DNA from: a virus
DNA: 62,216 nt
Reading direction: 5' to 3' (one strand)
IMG/VR virus record: IMGVR_UViG_3300046357_000001
Location: 1-62,216 of that record
Numbering within the stretch: position 1 is the first letter of the stretch; each line of letters starts with the position of its first letter. This document shows, piece by piece, positions 1-7,946 of the stretch. A model generated the notes under the pieces. It was not told the DNA's origin. It was given only the letters and a program-made list of their open reading frames with translations, and searched no databases. A program made the position numbers and the translations under genes.

Positions 1-309
1 ATCCAAGAGTTGCGCAACATGGGCATACCGGTGCAGGAGTTCAGCCCGTCCCGTGGCAACGACAAAGTTGTCCGTGTAAACGCCATTGCGGACCTGTTTG
101 CGTCTGGGACTGTGTGGGCACCGGACACGCGCTGGGCACGGGAAGTGATTGAAGAAGTGGCGTCGTTCCCGAACGGCGACCACGACGACTATGTGGACAC
201 GACCAGTCAGGCCCTCCTAAGATTTAGACAAGGGGGCTTCATTTCACTAGAATCGGACGAACGCGATGAACCGAAGATGTTCCGCCGCCGCACCAACGCC
301 TACTATTAA
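1..309 (+). CDS. Large terminase subunit, C-terminal fragment (contig-end copy)
   Basis: This is the last 102 codons of the large terminase, cut by the start of the window; the reading frame is open from base 1 and ends with TAA at 307-309. It matches the C-terminus of the full gene at 60404-61942 except for one residue near the end (RRTNAYY here, RRTHAYY there) and several silent changes. It carries the last acidic nuclease motif (GDHDDYVD). It is not a separate gene: the window runs past one genome unit, so the same locus appears at both ends. Confidence 0.95.
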   Translation: MQELRNMGIPVQEFSPSRGNDKVVRVNAIADLFASGTVWAPDTRWAREVIEEVASFPNGDHDDYVDTTSQALLRFRQGGFISLESDERDEPKMFRRRTNAYY

Positions 310-587
310 GGACACTTCATGGCATTCGACAAAGCACTTACCCAAGCCCCTATGGGCATCGACGCACTCGCACAAGACGAGGAGCCAATCGAGATCGAAA
401 TTGTTGATCCCGAAGAAGTCAACATTCACGCAGGCGACTTGGAGATCAGCATTGGCAAAGAAGAAGAAGACGGCGACGAAGGCTTCAATGACAACCTCGC
501 CGAGTACATGGACGAAGGCGCCATGCAGTCACTGGCTGGTGAGCTGTCCGGTTCAATCGACCAAGACAAGGCCAGCCGCAAAGACTG
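1..587. repeat. Contig-end overlap, left copy (diverged from 61634-62216)
   Basis: Bases 1-587 correspond to 61634-62216, covering the end of the terminase gene and the start of the portal gene. The copies are not identical: there are scattered substitutions, a one-base length difference just before the portal start, and one codon more in the left portal copy (three Glu versus two after GK). A packaged terminal repeat would normally be identical, so this looks like assembly through a circular or permuted genome from a population with two alleles. Subtracting the overlap gives a genome of about 61.63 kb. Confidence 0.85.
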
Positions 588-2766
588 GGAGAAAGCGTAC
601 ACCGAGGGTTTAAAGCTGCTGGGGCTTCAGTACGAGGAACGCACAGAACCTTGGAATGGTGCCTCCGGTGTGTTCCACCCCATGATTACCGAGGCTGTGG
701 TGCGCTTTCAGAGCGAGACCATCACGGAGATGTTCCCAGCCGCGGGGCCAGTGCGTACCAAGATCGTCGGGAAAGAGACCACCGAGAAGAAAGAAGCCGC
801 CAAGCGCGTTCAGGAAGACTTGAACTATGAGCTGACAGAAGTCATGCGCGAGTTCCGCCCAGAACAAGAACGTATGTTGTGGTCGCTGCCAGCTACGGGT
901 TCAGCGTTCAAGAAGGTGTACTACGACCCCAGCCTCGGCCGCCAAGTGTCGATGTTTGTGCCGGCCGAGGACATCATCCTGCCTTACGGCACGACCGACA
1001 TGGACACTTGCTACCGCCTGACGCACGTCATGCGCAAAACAGCGAACGAGATCAAGAAGCTCCAGCAAGCGGAGTTCTACATTGACATCGAGCTTGGCGA
1101 AGCTACCAAGGAACAGACGGACATCCAGAAAGCCAAGGACAAAGAGACTGGCTTCAGCGACATCGACGACGATCGCTACACGCTCTTGGAGATTCACGTT
1201 GACTTGGACCTCGAAGGTTACGAGGACGTGGACGGTGACGGCGAAGAGACAGGCATTGCCTTGCCTTACGTTGTGACCATGATTAAAGGCACAAACGAGA
1301 TTCTGGCCATTCGCCGTAACTGGAAGGAAGAAGATGACCTCCGCCTCAAGCGACAACACTTCGTCCACTATCAGTACATCCCGGGTTTTGGGGCCTATGG
1401 CTTCGGTCTGTTCCATCTCATCGGAGGCTTCGCCAAGTCAGCGACGTCAATCATGCGTCAATTGGTGGACGCTGGAACGTTGTCTAACTTGCCCGGCGGT
1501 CTCAAGTCACGGGGACTTCGCATCAAAGGTGATGACACTCCGATTGCACCGGGTGAATGGCGCGACGTAGACGTTGGTTCGGGCAACATGCGCGACAGCA
1601 TCTTACCGCTGCCTTACAAAGAACCAAGTTTGGTGTTGTCTGGCTTGCTGGACAAGATTGTGGAGGAAGGCCGTCGCTTCGCTGCATCCGCAGACATGAA
1701 GGTGTCGGACATGTCCGCCCAAGCCCCCGTGGGTACAACCCTTGCCATCCTTGAGCGCCAGCTGAAGATCATGACGGCTGTGCAGGCCCGTTTGCACTAC
1801 GCGTTCAAGCAAGAATTGCGCCTGTTGTCGACAATCATTCGCGATTACACAGACCCTGACTACGATTTCGAGCCAGAAGAAGGTAAACGTACGGCCAAAC
1901 AGTCCGACTACGCGTGCTGCGACATCATTCCGGTCAGTGATCCCAATGCTGCAACCATGTCACAACGTGTTGTGCAGTACCAAGCGGTCATTCAAATGGC
2001 CCAGATGGCGCCTGACATATATGACTTGCCTCAGCTGCACCGCAACATGTTGGAGGTGTTGGGCATCAAGAACGCCGAGAAGCTGATCCCATTGGCCGAA
2101 GACATGAAGCCGAAAGACCCGGTGTCCGAGAACCAAGAGCTGCTTAAGTGCGAGCCAGCCAAGGCATTCTTCCACCAAGACCATAAGTCCCACATTGCTG
2201 TGCACCAAGCAATGATGCAAGACCCAACGGTTATGGCGATCATTGGCCAGAACCCCAAAGCCCAGCAGATCATGGCTGCGGTGTCGGCACATTTGGCCGA
2301 ACACGTTGGCTTCCAGTACCGTCAACAAATCGAAATGCAGTTGGGTATGCCTTTGCCAGCAGACGACCAGCAGTTGCCACCACAAGTTGAAATCTCCTTG
2401 TCAGGCATGTTGGCACAAGCCGCACAGCAAGCCTTGGCACAAAACCAAGCGCAAGCCGCTCAACAGCAGGCACAGCAACAAGCTCAAGACCCGCTCGTGC
2501 AGATGCAGCAGCAAGAGTTGGCTATCAAGCAGCAAGAAGCCCAGACAAATGCTCAGAAAGTTCAGGGCGATTTGCAGCTCAAGCAAGCCGATTTACAGAT
2601 CAAGTCACAGGCTCTGACGGCCAAGACATCGTTGGAAGCGGCCAAGATCAAAATTTCTCAAGAACAACTGTCTTCCAAGACAAAACTTGACGGCATCAAA
2701 GCCGCGTCCGAAATCTATGCTTCCGATCGTCAACTAAACCAACCACGAGGTAATAACACCAAATGA
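319..2766 (+). CDS. Portal protein
   Basis: An 815-residue protein directly downstream of the large terminase, the classical portal position, and of the length seen for podovirus-type portals. The dodecameric portal forms the DNA entry vertex of the capsid and docks the terminase. The first ~75 residues are very acidic. The middle contains portal-like mixed alpha/beta sequence, and the last ~120 residues are a Gln/Ala-rich region that probably forms coiled coil or the barrel helix. The ATG at 319 is preceded by AAGGA (308-312). The stop overlaps the next start by 4 bases (ATGA). A second, partial copy with a different N-terminus lies at 61951. Identification rests on position, size and general sequence character. 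Confidence 0.9.
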   Translation: MAFDKALTQAPMGIDALAQDEEPIEIEIVDPEEVNIHAGDLEISIGKEEEDGDEGFNDNLAEYMDEGAMQSLAGELSGSIDQDKASRKDWEKAYTEGLKLLGLQYEERTEPWNGASGVFHPMITEAVVRFQSETITEMFPAAGPVRTKIVGKETTEKKEAAKRVQEDLNYELTEVMREFRPEQERMLWSLPATGSAFKKVYYDPSLGRQVSMFVPAEDIILPYGTTDMDTCYRLTHVMRKTANEIKKLQQAEFYIDIELGEATKEQTDIQKAKDKETGFSDIDDDRYTLLEIHVDLDLEGYEDVDGDGEETGIALPYVVTMIKGTNEILAIRRNWKEEDDLRLKRQHFVHYQYIPGFGAYGFGLFHLIGGFAKSATSIMRQLVDAGTLSNLPGGLKSRGLRIKGDDTPIAPGEWRDVDVGSGNMRDSILPLPYKEPSLVLSGLLDKIVEEGRRFAASADMKVSDMSAQAPVGTTLAILERQLKIMTAVQARLHYAFKQELRLLSTIIRDYTDPDYDFEPEEGKRTAKQSDYACCDIIPVSDPNAATMSQRVVQYQAVIQMAQMAPDIYDLPQLHRNMLEVLGIKNAEKLIPLAEDMKPKDPVSENQELLKCEPAKAFFHQDHKSHIAVHQAMMQDPTVMAIIGQNPKAQQIMAAVSAHLAEHVGFQYRQQIEMQLGMPLPADDQQLPPQVEISLSGMLAQAAQQALAQNQAQAAQQQAQQQAQDPLVQMQQQELAIKQQEAQTNAQKVQGDLQLKQADLQIKSQALTAKTSLEAAKIKISQEQLSSKTKLDGIKAASEIYASDRQLNQPRGNNTK

Positions 2767-2960
2767 TCCAAGACTTCGCACGCGTACTGCGCGAACAAGT
2801 ACGCACCGATATGAACAATTATGCTGACGACCTCGCAGGCGGGGTGTGTCAGGACTTTAGCCAGTATCAAAAACTCTGTGGGATTATTCAGGGTCTAGCC
2901 CTTGCAGAGCGTTACATCATCGACCTTGCAACGAAAGCGGAGAAAGCAAATGACAACTGA
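2763..2960 (+). CDS. Small conserved-type protein after portal
   Basis: A 65-residue, helix-rich protein (IQGLALAERYIIDLATKAEK near its end), with the start overlapping the portal stop as ATGA and its own stop overlapping the next gene by 11 bases. The tight translational coupling in the packaging/head module argues that it is real. It contains no motif I can name. It may assist portal or head assembly, but that is only inferred from location. Confidence 0.75.
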   Translation: MIQDFARVLREQVRTDMNNYADDLAGGVCQDFSQYQKLCGIIQGLALAERYIIDLATKAEKANDN

Positions 2961-3399
2961 AACCCTGTCAGGATTAATCCTGCCCCCGGGCATCGCCCTA
3001 CCAACCCACATTCAACCTATGGAAACACCGGAAGAAAGTGCTGACGACGAAACCAAAGCTGGAGCACTACCAACACCAACAGGTTGGAAGATTCTCTGCG
3101 TGGTCCCCGAAGTGGATGCGAAACTCGCGGGCACAACCCTCGACTTAGTTCGTGACACGGCCTCAATGCGTGGTGAAGAGCACGGCACAACCGTGTTGTT
3201 TGTCTTGCGCACAGGACCAGACGTGTACAAAGACACTACCAAGTTCCCCACAGGCGCTTGGTGTAAAGACGGTGACTTCGTGCTCGTGCGTACATATACC
3301 GGTACGCGTTTCAAGATTTTCGGTAAAGAATTCCGCCTGATTAACGACGATCAAGTGGAAGCTGTTGTTATGGACCCCCGCGGATTAACCCGCGCATAA
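2950..3399 (+). CDS. GroES-like co-chaperonin (Cpn10 fold)
   Basis: A 149-residue protein. After a ~40-residue Pro-rich leader, residues ~42-145 follow the GroES plan: GWKILCVV (strand 1), a loop region with RDTASMRGEEHG where GroES has its mobile loop, a middle segment with GDFVLVRTYTG (compare GD-VIFNDG), then FRLINDDQVEAVV, matching the GroES ending VLIMSESDILAIV. Phage GroES homologues (such as T4 gp31) partner with the host GroEL to fold the capsid protein, and this gene lies just before scaffold and capsid genes, which fits. ATG at 2950 is chosen over an upstream in-frame start because it follows the previous gene's end closely. The family call is by motif order only. Confidence 0.6.
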   Translation: MTTETLSGLILPPGIALPTHIQPMETPEESADDETKAGALPTPTGWKILCVVPEVDAKLAGTTLDLVRDTASMRGEEHGTTVLFVLRTGPDVYKDTTKFPTGAWCKDGDFVLVRTYTGTRFKIFGKEFRLINDDQVEAVVMDPRGLTRA

Positions 3400-3408
3400 G
3401 GAGCAAAG

Positions 3409-4344
3409 ATGTCTGAATACAAGTTCCCAGACGAACTCGAAGACACGTCTGTTCAGGTAACAGTGGATGATGGCGACATCGAAGTCGAGATCATTGACGA
3501 CACCCCTGAAAAAGACCGTGGTCGTAAACCGCTTGAAAAAGCAGTGGAAGACCCCTCGGAAGAGGAGATCGAGTCGTACTCATCCAACGTGCAAAAGCGC
3601 ATTAAGGATTTGACACATGCCCGCCACGACGAGCGCCGTGTCAAAGAAGCCACCATGCGTGAGAAGCTCGAGCTTGAGAACCTCACCAAACAACTGATCG
3701 CAGAGAACCGTTCTTTGCGTCAAAACGTCAACACAGGTGCTGAGCACTATGTGGCCCAATCGAAGGCTATGGCCGAGACTGAGCTTGACAAAGCCCGCCG
3801 TGAATACAAGATCGCACAGGAGTCATTTGACTCTGACGCCATCCTTGCAGCACAAGAAGCCTTGTTGGATGCCAAAATAAAAGTGGAAGATGCGAAAAAG
3901 TTTCGTCATACCCCTTTACAAGTGGAATCTGATGAGGTACAAACGACTCATCGCGAACCCGAACGCGTACAACCAGACGAAAAAACCTTGCGCTGGCAAG
4001 CTAAAAACCAGTGGTTTGGAAGCAATGGGTTCGAAGAAGTTACCAGCTTTGCACTAGGGCTGCATCAAAAACTAGTGAACTCCGGGACTGACCCAAGGTC
4101 AGACGAGTATTTCGAGCAGATCAATGCTCGCGTGAAGTCCAAGTTCCCCGAAGTTTTTGGGGACACTGAAGACACGTCATCTAACGGTGCGTCCTCCAGA
4201 AAACCTGCTTCCGTCGTAGCCCCTGCCACAAGATCGTCGGGGGCTAAAAAAGTCCAACTGACGACAACCCAGCTCGCGCTGGCTAAGAAATTTGGATTGA
4301 CCCCTCAGCAATACGCTGTACAAGTAGCAAAACTGGAGAACTAA
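3409..4344 (+). CDS. Capsid scaffolding protein
   Basis: A 311-residue, highly charged protein with an acidic N-terminus (~60 residues), a long predicted coiled coil (residues ~60-170, many Glu/Lys/Arg/Ala heptads) and a basic C-terminal tail after residue ~255 that could bind the capsid protein. The last residues (LTPQQYAVQVAKLEN) are helical. Position between the portal-side genes and the major capsid gene, and the elongated helical composition, are typical of head scaffolds, which template procapsid assembly and are then removed. The start has a good Shine-Dalgarno sequence (AAGGAGCAAAG before ATG). Confidence 0.8.
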   Translation: MSEYKFPDELEDTSVQVTVDDGDIEVEIIDDTPEKDRGRKPLEKAVEDPSEEEIESYSSNVQKRIKDLTHARHDERRVKEATMREKLELENLTKQLIAENRSLRQNVNTGAEHYVAQSKAMAETELDKARREYKIAQESFDSDAILAAQEALLDAKIKVEDAKKFRHTPLQVESDEVQTTHREPERVQPDEKTLRWQAKNQWFGSNGFEEVTSFALGLHQKLVNSGTDPRSDEYFEQINARVKSKFPEVFGDTEDTSSNGASSRKPASVVAPATRSSGAKKVQLTTTQLALAKKFGLTPQQYAVQVAKLEN

Positions 4345-4345
4345 G

Positions 4346-4798
4346 ATGACTGCAAACCGTACCCCTCGTGATCTCGTGTCACGCGATAAAAATGCTCGTG
4401 CTGTATACGTACCGCCGACATCTCTGCCCGACCCAACACCAGAGCCCGGTTACGCGTATCGCTGGATTGCGACACACGTAGTTGGAAAAGCTGACCACCC
4501 GAACGTGTCCCGTAAGATGCGCGAAGGTTGGGTGCCGGTAAAGGCAGAGGACCATCCAGAACTGCAATTGTTCGGTGATGCCGGAACAGGCAATGTGGAA
4601 ATTGGCGGACTCATGCTTTGCAAGATGTCTGTCGAACAAGCGAAAGCCCGTGACGACTATTACGCCAATCAAGCGCAGAACCAGATGGATTCAGTGGACA
4701 ACCACTTCATGCGAAACAATGATCCACGTATGCCTCTTTTTGCGGAACGCAAGTCCACATCAAGTCGCGGCAGTGGTTTTGGTTCAGGTTCTAAGTAA
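4346..4798 (+). CDS. Head-module structural protein, unknown role
   Basis: A 150-residue protein starting one base after the scaffold stop. The N-terminus is Pro-rich, the middle has YRWIATHVVG, and the C-terminus ends in a Ser/Gly-rich tail (SSRGSGFGSGSK). Genes in this position of related aquatic phages are usually labelled virion or head proteins; nothing in the sequence identifies an enzymatic role. The location between scaffold and decoration protein suggests a head component. Confidence 0.75.
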   Translation: MTANRTPRDLVSRDKNARAVYVPPTSLPDPTPEPGYAYRWIATHVVGKADHPNVSRKMREGWVPVKAEDHPELQLFGDAGTGNVEIGGLMLCKMSVEQAKARDDYYANQAQNQMDSVDNHFMRNNDPRMPLFAERKSTSSRGSGFGSGSK

Positions 4799-4813
4799 AC
4801 AAGGAGTCCTTAA

Positions 4814-5437
4814 ATGGCATCTACCGCTTCTCCCTACGGCCTTCGTGCCGTCAATGAGTTGGGTGGCCTACCTTATGCAGGTAGCACTCGCTCTTTCCCC
4901 ATCACGCCTGCCGGTTACGGCACTAACATTTTCAACGGCAGCGTTGTTTATGTGGGCACTGATGGTTATTTGCAACTGGTGACTGGCACTGGCGCTGATG
5001 GTACGACTAACTCGTTCCCCGGCTCAGGTACTTTGACTGGCGCTGTTGGCGTTTTCGTCGGCTGCTCTTATGTCAACGCACAAGGTCAGACACTGTTTTC
5101 GCAGTACTACCCAGCTAACGCTTTGAATGCCGTGGCCCTCGTTATTGATGACGACCGTACCGTGTTCCAAGTGCAAGCTAACGGCGCTGTGGCTCAAGCC
5201 AAACTGGGCGAGAACACTTTCTTTGCTGCTGCTCAAAGCACTAGCACTGGTTCTACAACCACTGGTAACTCCACTTCTGCTGTGACAGCTACCACCATCG
5301 CTACAACTGCTGCTTTCCGCGTGGTTGGTTTCGTGAACATGCAAGGTTTCTCTGTTGTTGGCGACAACTTCACAGACATCTTGGTTAAGTTCAACCCCGG
5401 CTACCACAGCTATAGCAACGCCGTCGGCGTGGCATAA
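4814..5437 (+). CDS. Capsid decoration-type protein
   Basis: A 207-residue beta-rich protein, low in charge and rich in Ser, Thr, Gly, Ala and Val, with a Ser/Thr linker near residues 135-165 (STSTGSTTTGN). It lies directly upstream of the major capsid gene, a common position for head decoration or stabilisation proteins, and has a strong ribosome-binding site (AAGGAGTCCTTAA before ATG at 4814). The codon pattern resembles the capsid gene, consistent with high expression. Role assigned from position and composition. Confidence 0.65.
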   Translation: MASTASPYGLRAVNELGGLPYAGSTRSFPITPAGYGTNIFNGSVVYVGTDGYLQLVTGTGADGTTNSFPGSGTLTGAVGVFVGCSYVNAQGQTLFSQYYPANALNAVALVIDDDRTVFQVQANGAVAQAKLGENTFFAAAQSTSTGSTTTGNSTSAVTATTIATTAAFRVVGFVNMQGFSVVGDNFTDILVKFNPGYHSYSNAVGVA

Positions 5438-5450
5438 GGAGTAATTACAA

Positions 5451-6383
5451 ATGGCTATTTCACGCGCACAACTGCTCAAAGAATTGCTTCCCGGCCTGAA
5501 CGCTTTGTTCGGCATGGAGTACGCACGCTACGGCGAAGAGCACAAAGAAATCTACGAAACAGAGAAATCTGAGCGTAGCTTCGAAGAAGAGACTAAGTTG
5601 GCCGGCTTCGGCGCTGCTCCTGTTAAAAACGAAGGTTCTGCCATCGCTTTTGACAACGCACAAGAAGCCTTCACAGCTCGTTACAACCACGAGACCATCG
5701 CTCTCGGCTTCTCCATCACTGAAGAAGCAGTTGAAGACAACTTGTACGACAGCCTGTCTGCTCGCTACACCAAGTCTTTGGCTCGCGCTATGTCTTACAC
5801 CAAGCAAGTTAAAGCTGCCTCCGTTATCAACAACGGTTTCAGCGGTAGCTACTTGGGTGGTGACGGCGTGTCGTTGTTCGGTGTTAGCTCTGGCGGTAGC
5901 CGCGTGGGTCACCCACTGGTTAACGGCGGCGTCAACTACAACAGCCCATCTACTGCTGCTGACTTGAACGAAACTTCGTTGGAAAACGCTGTTATTCAAA
6001 TCGCTCAGTGGACCGACGAACGTGGTCTCTTGATCGCTGCGATGCCTAAGAAGTTGATTATTCCATCGGCCCTGCAATTCGTTGCAACCCGCTTGTTGGA
6101 AACCAGCCTCCGCGTTGGTACAACCGACAACGACATCAACGCTATCAAGAACAACGGTTCTATCCCTGAAGGTTACGCAATTAACCACTTCTTTACCGAT
6201 ACAAACGCTTGGTTCTTGACCACAGACGTGCCTAACGGTTTGAAGCATTTCGAGCGCTCGCCATTGACTAACTCAATGGATGGAGACTTCGATACCGGGA
6301 ACGTGCGTTACAAGGCCCGCGAACGATACAGCTTCGGCTGGTCGGATCCGCTCGGAATGTTCGGTTCTGCTGGTTCTAACTAA
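5451..6383 (+). CDS. Major capsid protein
   Basis: A 310-residue protein with HK97-fold-like organisation: an N-terminal helical arm (LLKELLPGLNALFG), a segment rich in Glu/Lys that could be the E-loop (residues ~25-60), then the GFSITEEAVEDNLYD helix, typical of the spine-helix region in capsid proteins, and a C-terminal beta-rich domain ending in the ERYSFGWSDPLG motif. A strong Shine-Dalgarno sequence (AAGGAGTAATTAC) precedes the start, and an intrinsic terminator follows at 6410, marking the end of the head operon. No N-terminal protease-cleaved delta domain is evident, so a separate scaffold is expected and is present. Confidence 0.9.
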   Translation: MAISRAQLLKELLPGLNALFGMEYARYGEEHKEIYETEKSERSFEEETKLAGFGAAPVKNEGSAIAFDNAQEAFTARYNHETIALGFSITEEAVEDNLYDSLSARYTKSLARAMSYTKQVKAASVINNGFSGSYLGGDGVSLFGVSSGGSRVGHPLVNGGVNYNSPSTAADLNETSLENAVIQIAQWTDERGLLIAAMPKKLIIPSALQFVATRLLETSLRVGTTDNDINAIKNNGSIPEGYAINHFFTDTNAWFLTTDVPNGLKHFERSPLTNSMDGDFDTGNVRYKARERYSFGWSDPLGMFGSAGSN

Positions 6384-6409
6384 GCAAACCCACTAACCAT
6401 GCGGTTTAA

Positions 6410-6433
6410 GGGCTCCTTCGGGAGCCCTTTTTA
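6410..6433 (+). terminator. Intrinsic terminator after major capsid gene
   Basis: A perfect 7-bp stem GGGCTCC / GGAGCCC with a TTCG tetraloop (6417-6420), followed by TTTTTA. It is a textbook Rho-independent terminator placed 26 bases after the capsid stop. It would reduce read-through into the GIY-YIG gene. Confidence 0.9.
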
Positions 6434-6436
6434 CTT

Positions 6437-6467
6437 TTGTTACTTTGTATCGCACATCATGTATACT
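6437..6467 (+). promoter_or_regulatory. Possible promoter for the GIY-YIG gene
   Basis: TTGTTA (6437-6442), 19 bases, then TATACT (6462-6467) preceded by TG. The spacing is slightly long, but the element lies between the capsid terminator and the start at 6500, where a mobile gene would need its own promoter. Weak evidence. Confidence 0.3.
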
Positions 6468-6499
6468 ACGTATTCCCTAGCTTTATACCGGAGATACAA

Positions 6500-7315
6500 A
6501 TGGCCGTCATATATCAAATCACCAACATGGCAAACGGCAAGTACTACATCGGTAGTGCAGAGTCTTTTGCACGTCGTGAGTGGCAGCACAAATACGACCT
6601 TAAACGCAATGCACATAAGAACCCTCGCCTACAAGCTGCGTGGAATAAGTACGGCGCTGACGCGTTTGTTTTTGAAGTGCTTGAGGAAGTTCAAGAAGGT
6701 GTTTCGCAGTTACAGGTCGAAGATATGTACCTTGTGCAGCACGTAGGAAAGCAGGAGTGCTACAACATTAATGCAAGTGCCGAACTGTCGCGGCTAGGTA
6801 TAAAACATACGCAAGCGTCAAAGGACAAAACAAGCGCCAGTCGCAAAGGAAAAGCCGCAGGCGCAGAGCACTACCGCTATGGTCAAACTGTCTCACCCGA
6901 GGTCCGTGAAAAGATAGGTGACACACAGCGCGGCGTACCCAAAGGACCACGTACCTTCACCCCAGAGGGCTTAGAACGAGCTAGGGAGAACATGAAGCGT
7001 AATGCCAAGGAGCAGCTACCCGCAGACTTCCAAGTGGTACACGCTAAGTTTCCTGTTGAAGTTCAAAACAAATACGACTTCAGCAACGCCCAGTACCTTG
7101 GGGCGTTGGTACGTATTGAGGGGGTATTTTGTGAGCAGCATGGCATATTCTCTCAGTACGCAGCACGGTTCCGAAAAGGGGCCGGTTGTCCAGAATGCGG
7201 AGCTGTTCTTCGCGCCGGATCAAAGAAGGCTCAAATGAAAGAAGCATGGGCTGATCCGTCGGAGCGAGAGAAAATGCTTGCGGCCCGCAAAAAGAAGATT
7301 GCCCCCGCTGTTTGA
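6500..7315 (+). CDS. Freestanding GIY-YIG homing endonuclease
   Basis: A 271-residue protein with an N-terminal GIY-YIG nuclease domain: VIYQI (residues 3-7) and YYIGS (15-19) form the signature, with Arg25 and Glu74 (VEDMYL) as the likely catalytic pair. Residues ~100-165 hold repeated DNA-binding modules of the NUMOD3 type (short Ser/Lys/Gly-rich segments). The C-terminal region (~208-242) has CEQHG and GCPECG, a zinc-binding module of the kind seen at the end of homing endonucleases (DUF723-like). ATG at 6500 has GGAG just upstream; an in-frame start at 6437 overlaps the promoter region and is less likely. It sits between the capsid terminator and the next structural gene, as expected for an invading element that cuts capsid-region DNA of relatives lacking it. 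Confidence 0.92.
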   Translation: MAVIYQITNMANGKYYIGSAESFARREWQHKYDLKRNAHKNPRLQAAWNKYGADAFVFEVLEEVQEGVSQLQVEDMYLVQHVGKQECYNINASAELSRLGIKHTQASKDKTSASRKGKAAGAEHYRYGQTVSPEVREKIGDTQRGVPKGPRTFTPEGLERARENMKRNAKEQLPADFQVVHAKFPVEVQNKYDFSNAQYLGALVRIEGVFCEQHGIFSQYAARFRKGAGCPECGAVLRAGSKKAQMKEAWADPSEREKMLAARKKKIAPAV

Positions 7316-7327
7316 TTAGTGTATATT
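7299..7327 (+). promoter_or_regulatory. Promoter-like element before structural operon
   Basis: TTGCCC (7299-7304), 17 bases, then TATATT (7322-7327) preceded by TTAGTG. It overlaps the end of the GIY-YIG gene and points to the structural genes from 7415. The same TTGCSC box and TTAGTG-TAYAYT box occur before the small terminase gene (59725-59754). Confidence 0.5.
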
Positions 7328-7349
7328 CAATGCACTCCGGAAACCCCCG

Positions 7350-7392
7350 GCGTATCAAACAGGTCCGGCTGACTTCATGCAGATTGATACGC
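7350..7392 (+). repeat. Inverted repeat / RNA hairpin in leader
   Basis: Nine-base arms GCGTATCAA (7350-7358) and TTGATACGC (7384-7392) enclose a 25-base loop containing CCGGCTGACTTCATGC. There is no T-tract, so it is not a standard terminator. It lies in the 5' leader of the 7415 gene, between the promoter-like element and the ribosome-binding site, and could stabilise the transcript or act in translation control. Confidence 0.6.
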
Positions 7393-7414
7393 TTTAAGCA
7401 TGTAAGGAAAAATC

Positions 7415-7903
7415 ATGGCTACTTCGACTACCCAATCAGTCTGGCGTTCAGGCGGCGGCGACACAACTAAAACAGCTTACGCTGGCTCTATGTTGATGGT
7501 TGCTGACTTCTATTTCAGTGGCGCAGCCGTTGCTAGTACCGCAGTTCAAAAGTCCAGCACGGACACCGCAGCAGTGGTCTTGCCTATGGGCGCAATCGTT
7601 ACTTCGATCCAGACCAACGCAGCTATCACTGGCGGAACAACTCCTACGTTCGATATGGGTTTTAACCTGTACACCGCAGGCACAGCCAGCCCCGCCACTC
7701 TGATTAACGAAGGTCTGGGCACCACTGCCAAAGCTAACGTTACTTGGGAAACTTCTACAGCTGGTACAAGCCTTGGTGTTGTCATGTCTGCTGTAGACAT
7801 GGTTAAGATTACTGGCAGCGTGGGCGCTTCTGCGGGCACCGGCGGCACCGTTGCCGGCCGTATCGTTTACTACGTTCCAACAAACGGCGCGTACACAGCT
7901 TAA
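7415..7903 (+). CDS. Virion structural protein, beta-rich
   Basis: A 162-residue protein rich in Ala, Thr, Gly, Val and Ser with few charges, reading like a stack of beta strands (for example GGTVAGRIVYYVP near the end). AAGGAAAAATC precedes the start. It follows the capsid module and precedes other low-charge proteins, so a particle component is likely, but no family can be named. Confidence 0.7.
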   Translation: MATSTTQSVWRSGGGDTTKTAYAGSMLMVADFYFSGAAVASTAVQKSSTDTAAVVLPMGAIVTSIQTNAAITGGTTPTFDMGFNLYTAGTASPATLINEGLGTTAKANVTWETSTAGTSLGVVMSAVDMVKITGSVGASAGTGGTVAGRIVYYVPTNGAYTA

Positions 7904-7910
7904 TTGATCT

Positions 7911-7928
7911 CGGGGGCTTCGGCCCCCG
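7911..7928 (+). terminator. TTCG hairpin between structural genes
   Basis: A 7-bp stem CGGGGGC / GCCCCCG with a TTCG loop, just after the 7415-7903 stop. No T-run follows, so it may be a processing or stability hairpin or an attenuating, incomplete terminator. Confidence 0.6.
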
Positions 7929-7946
7929 CAATACAGGAGAGACAAG

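Noticed and set aside
1-587. Direct terminal repeats for packaging
   Set aside because: The two copies differ by substitutions and indels, which a replicated terminal repeat would not.
5460-6248. Leftward 262-codon ORF
   Set aside because: Shadow of the highly expressed major capsid gene; composition is atypical (Val/Cys/Arg-rich) and it has no context.
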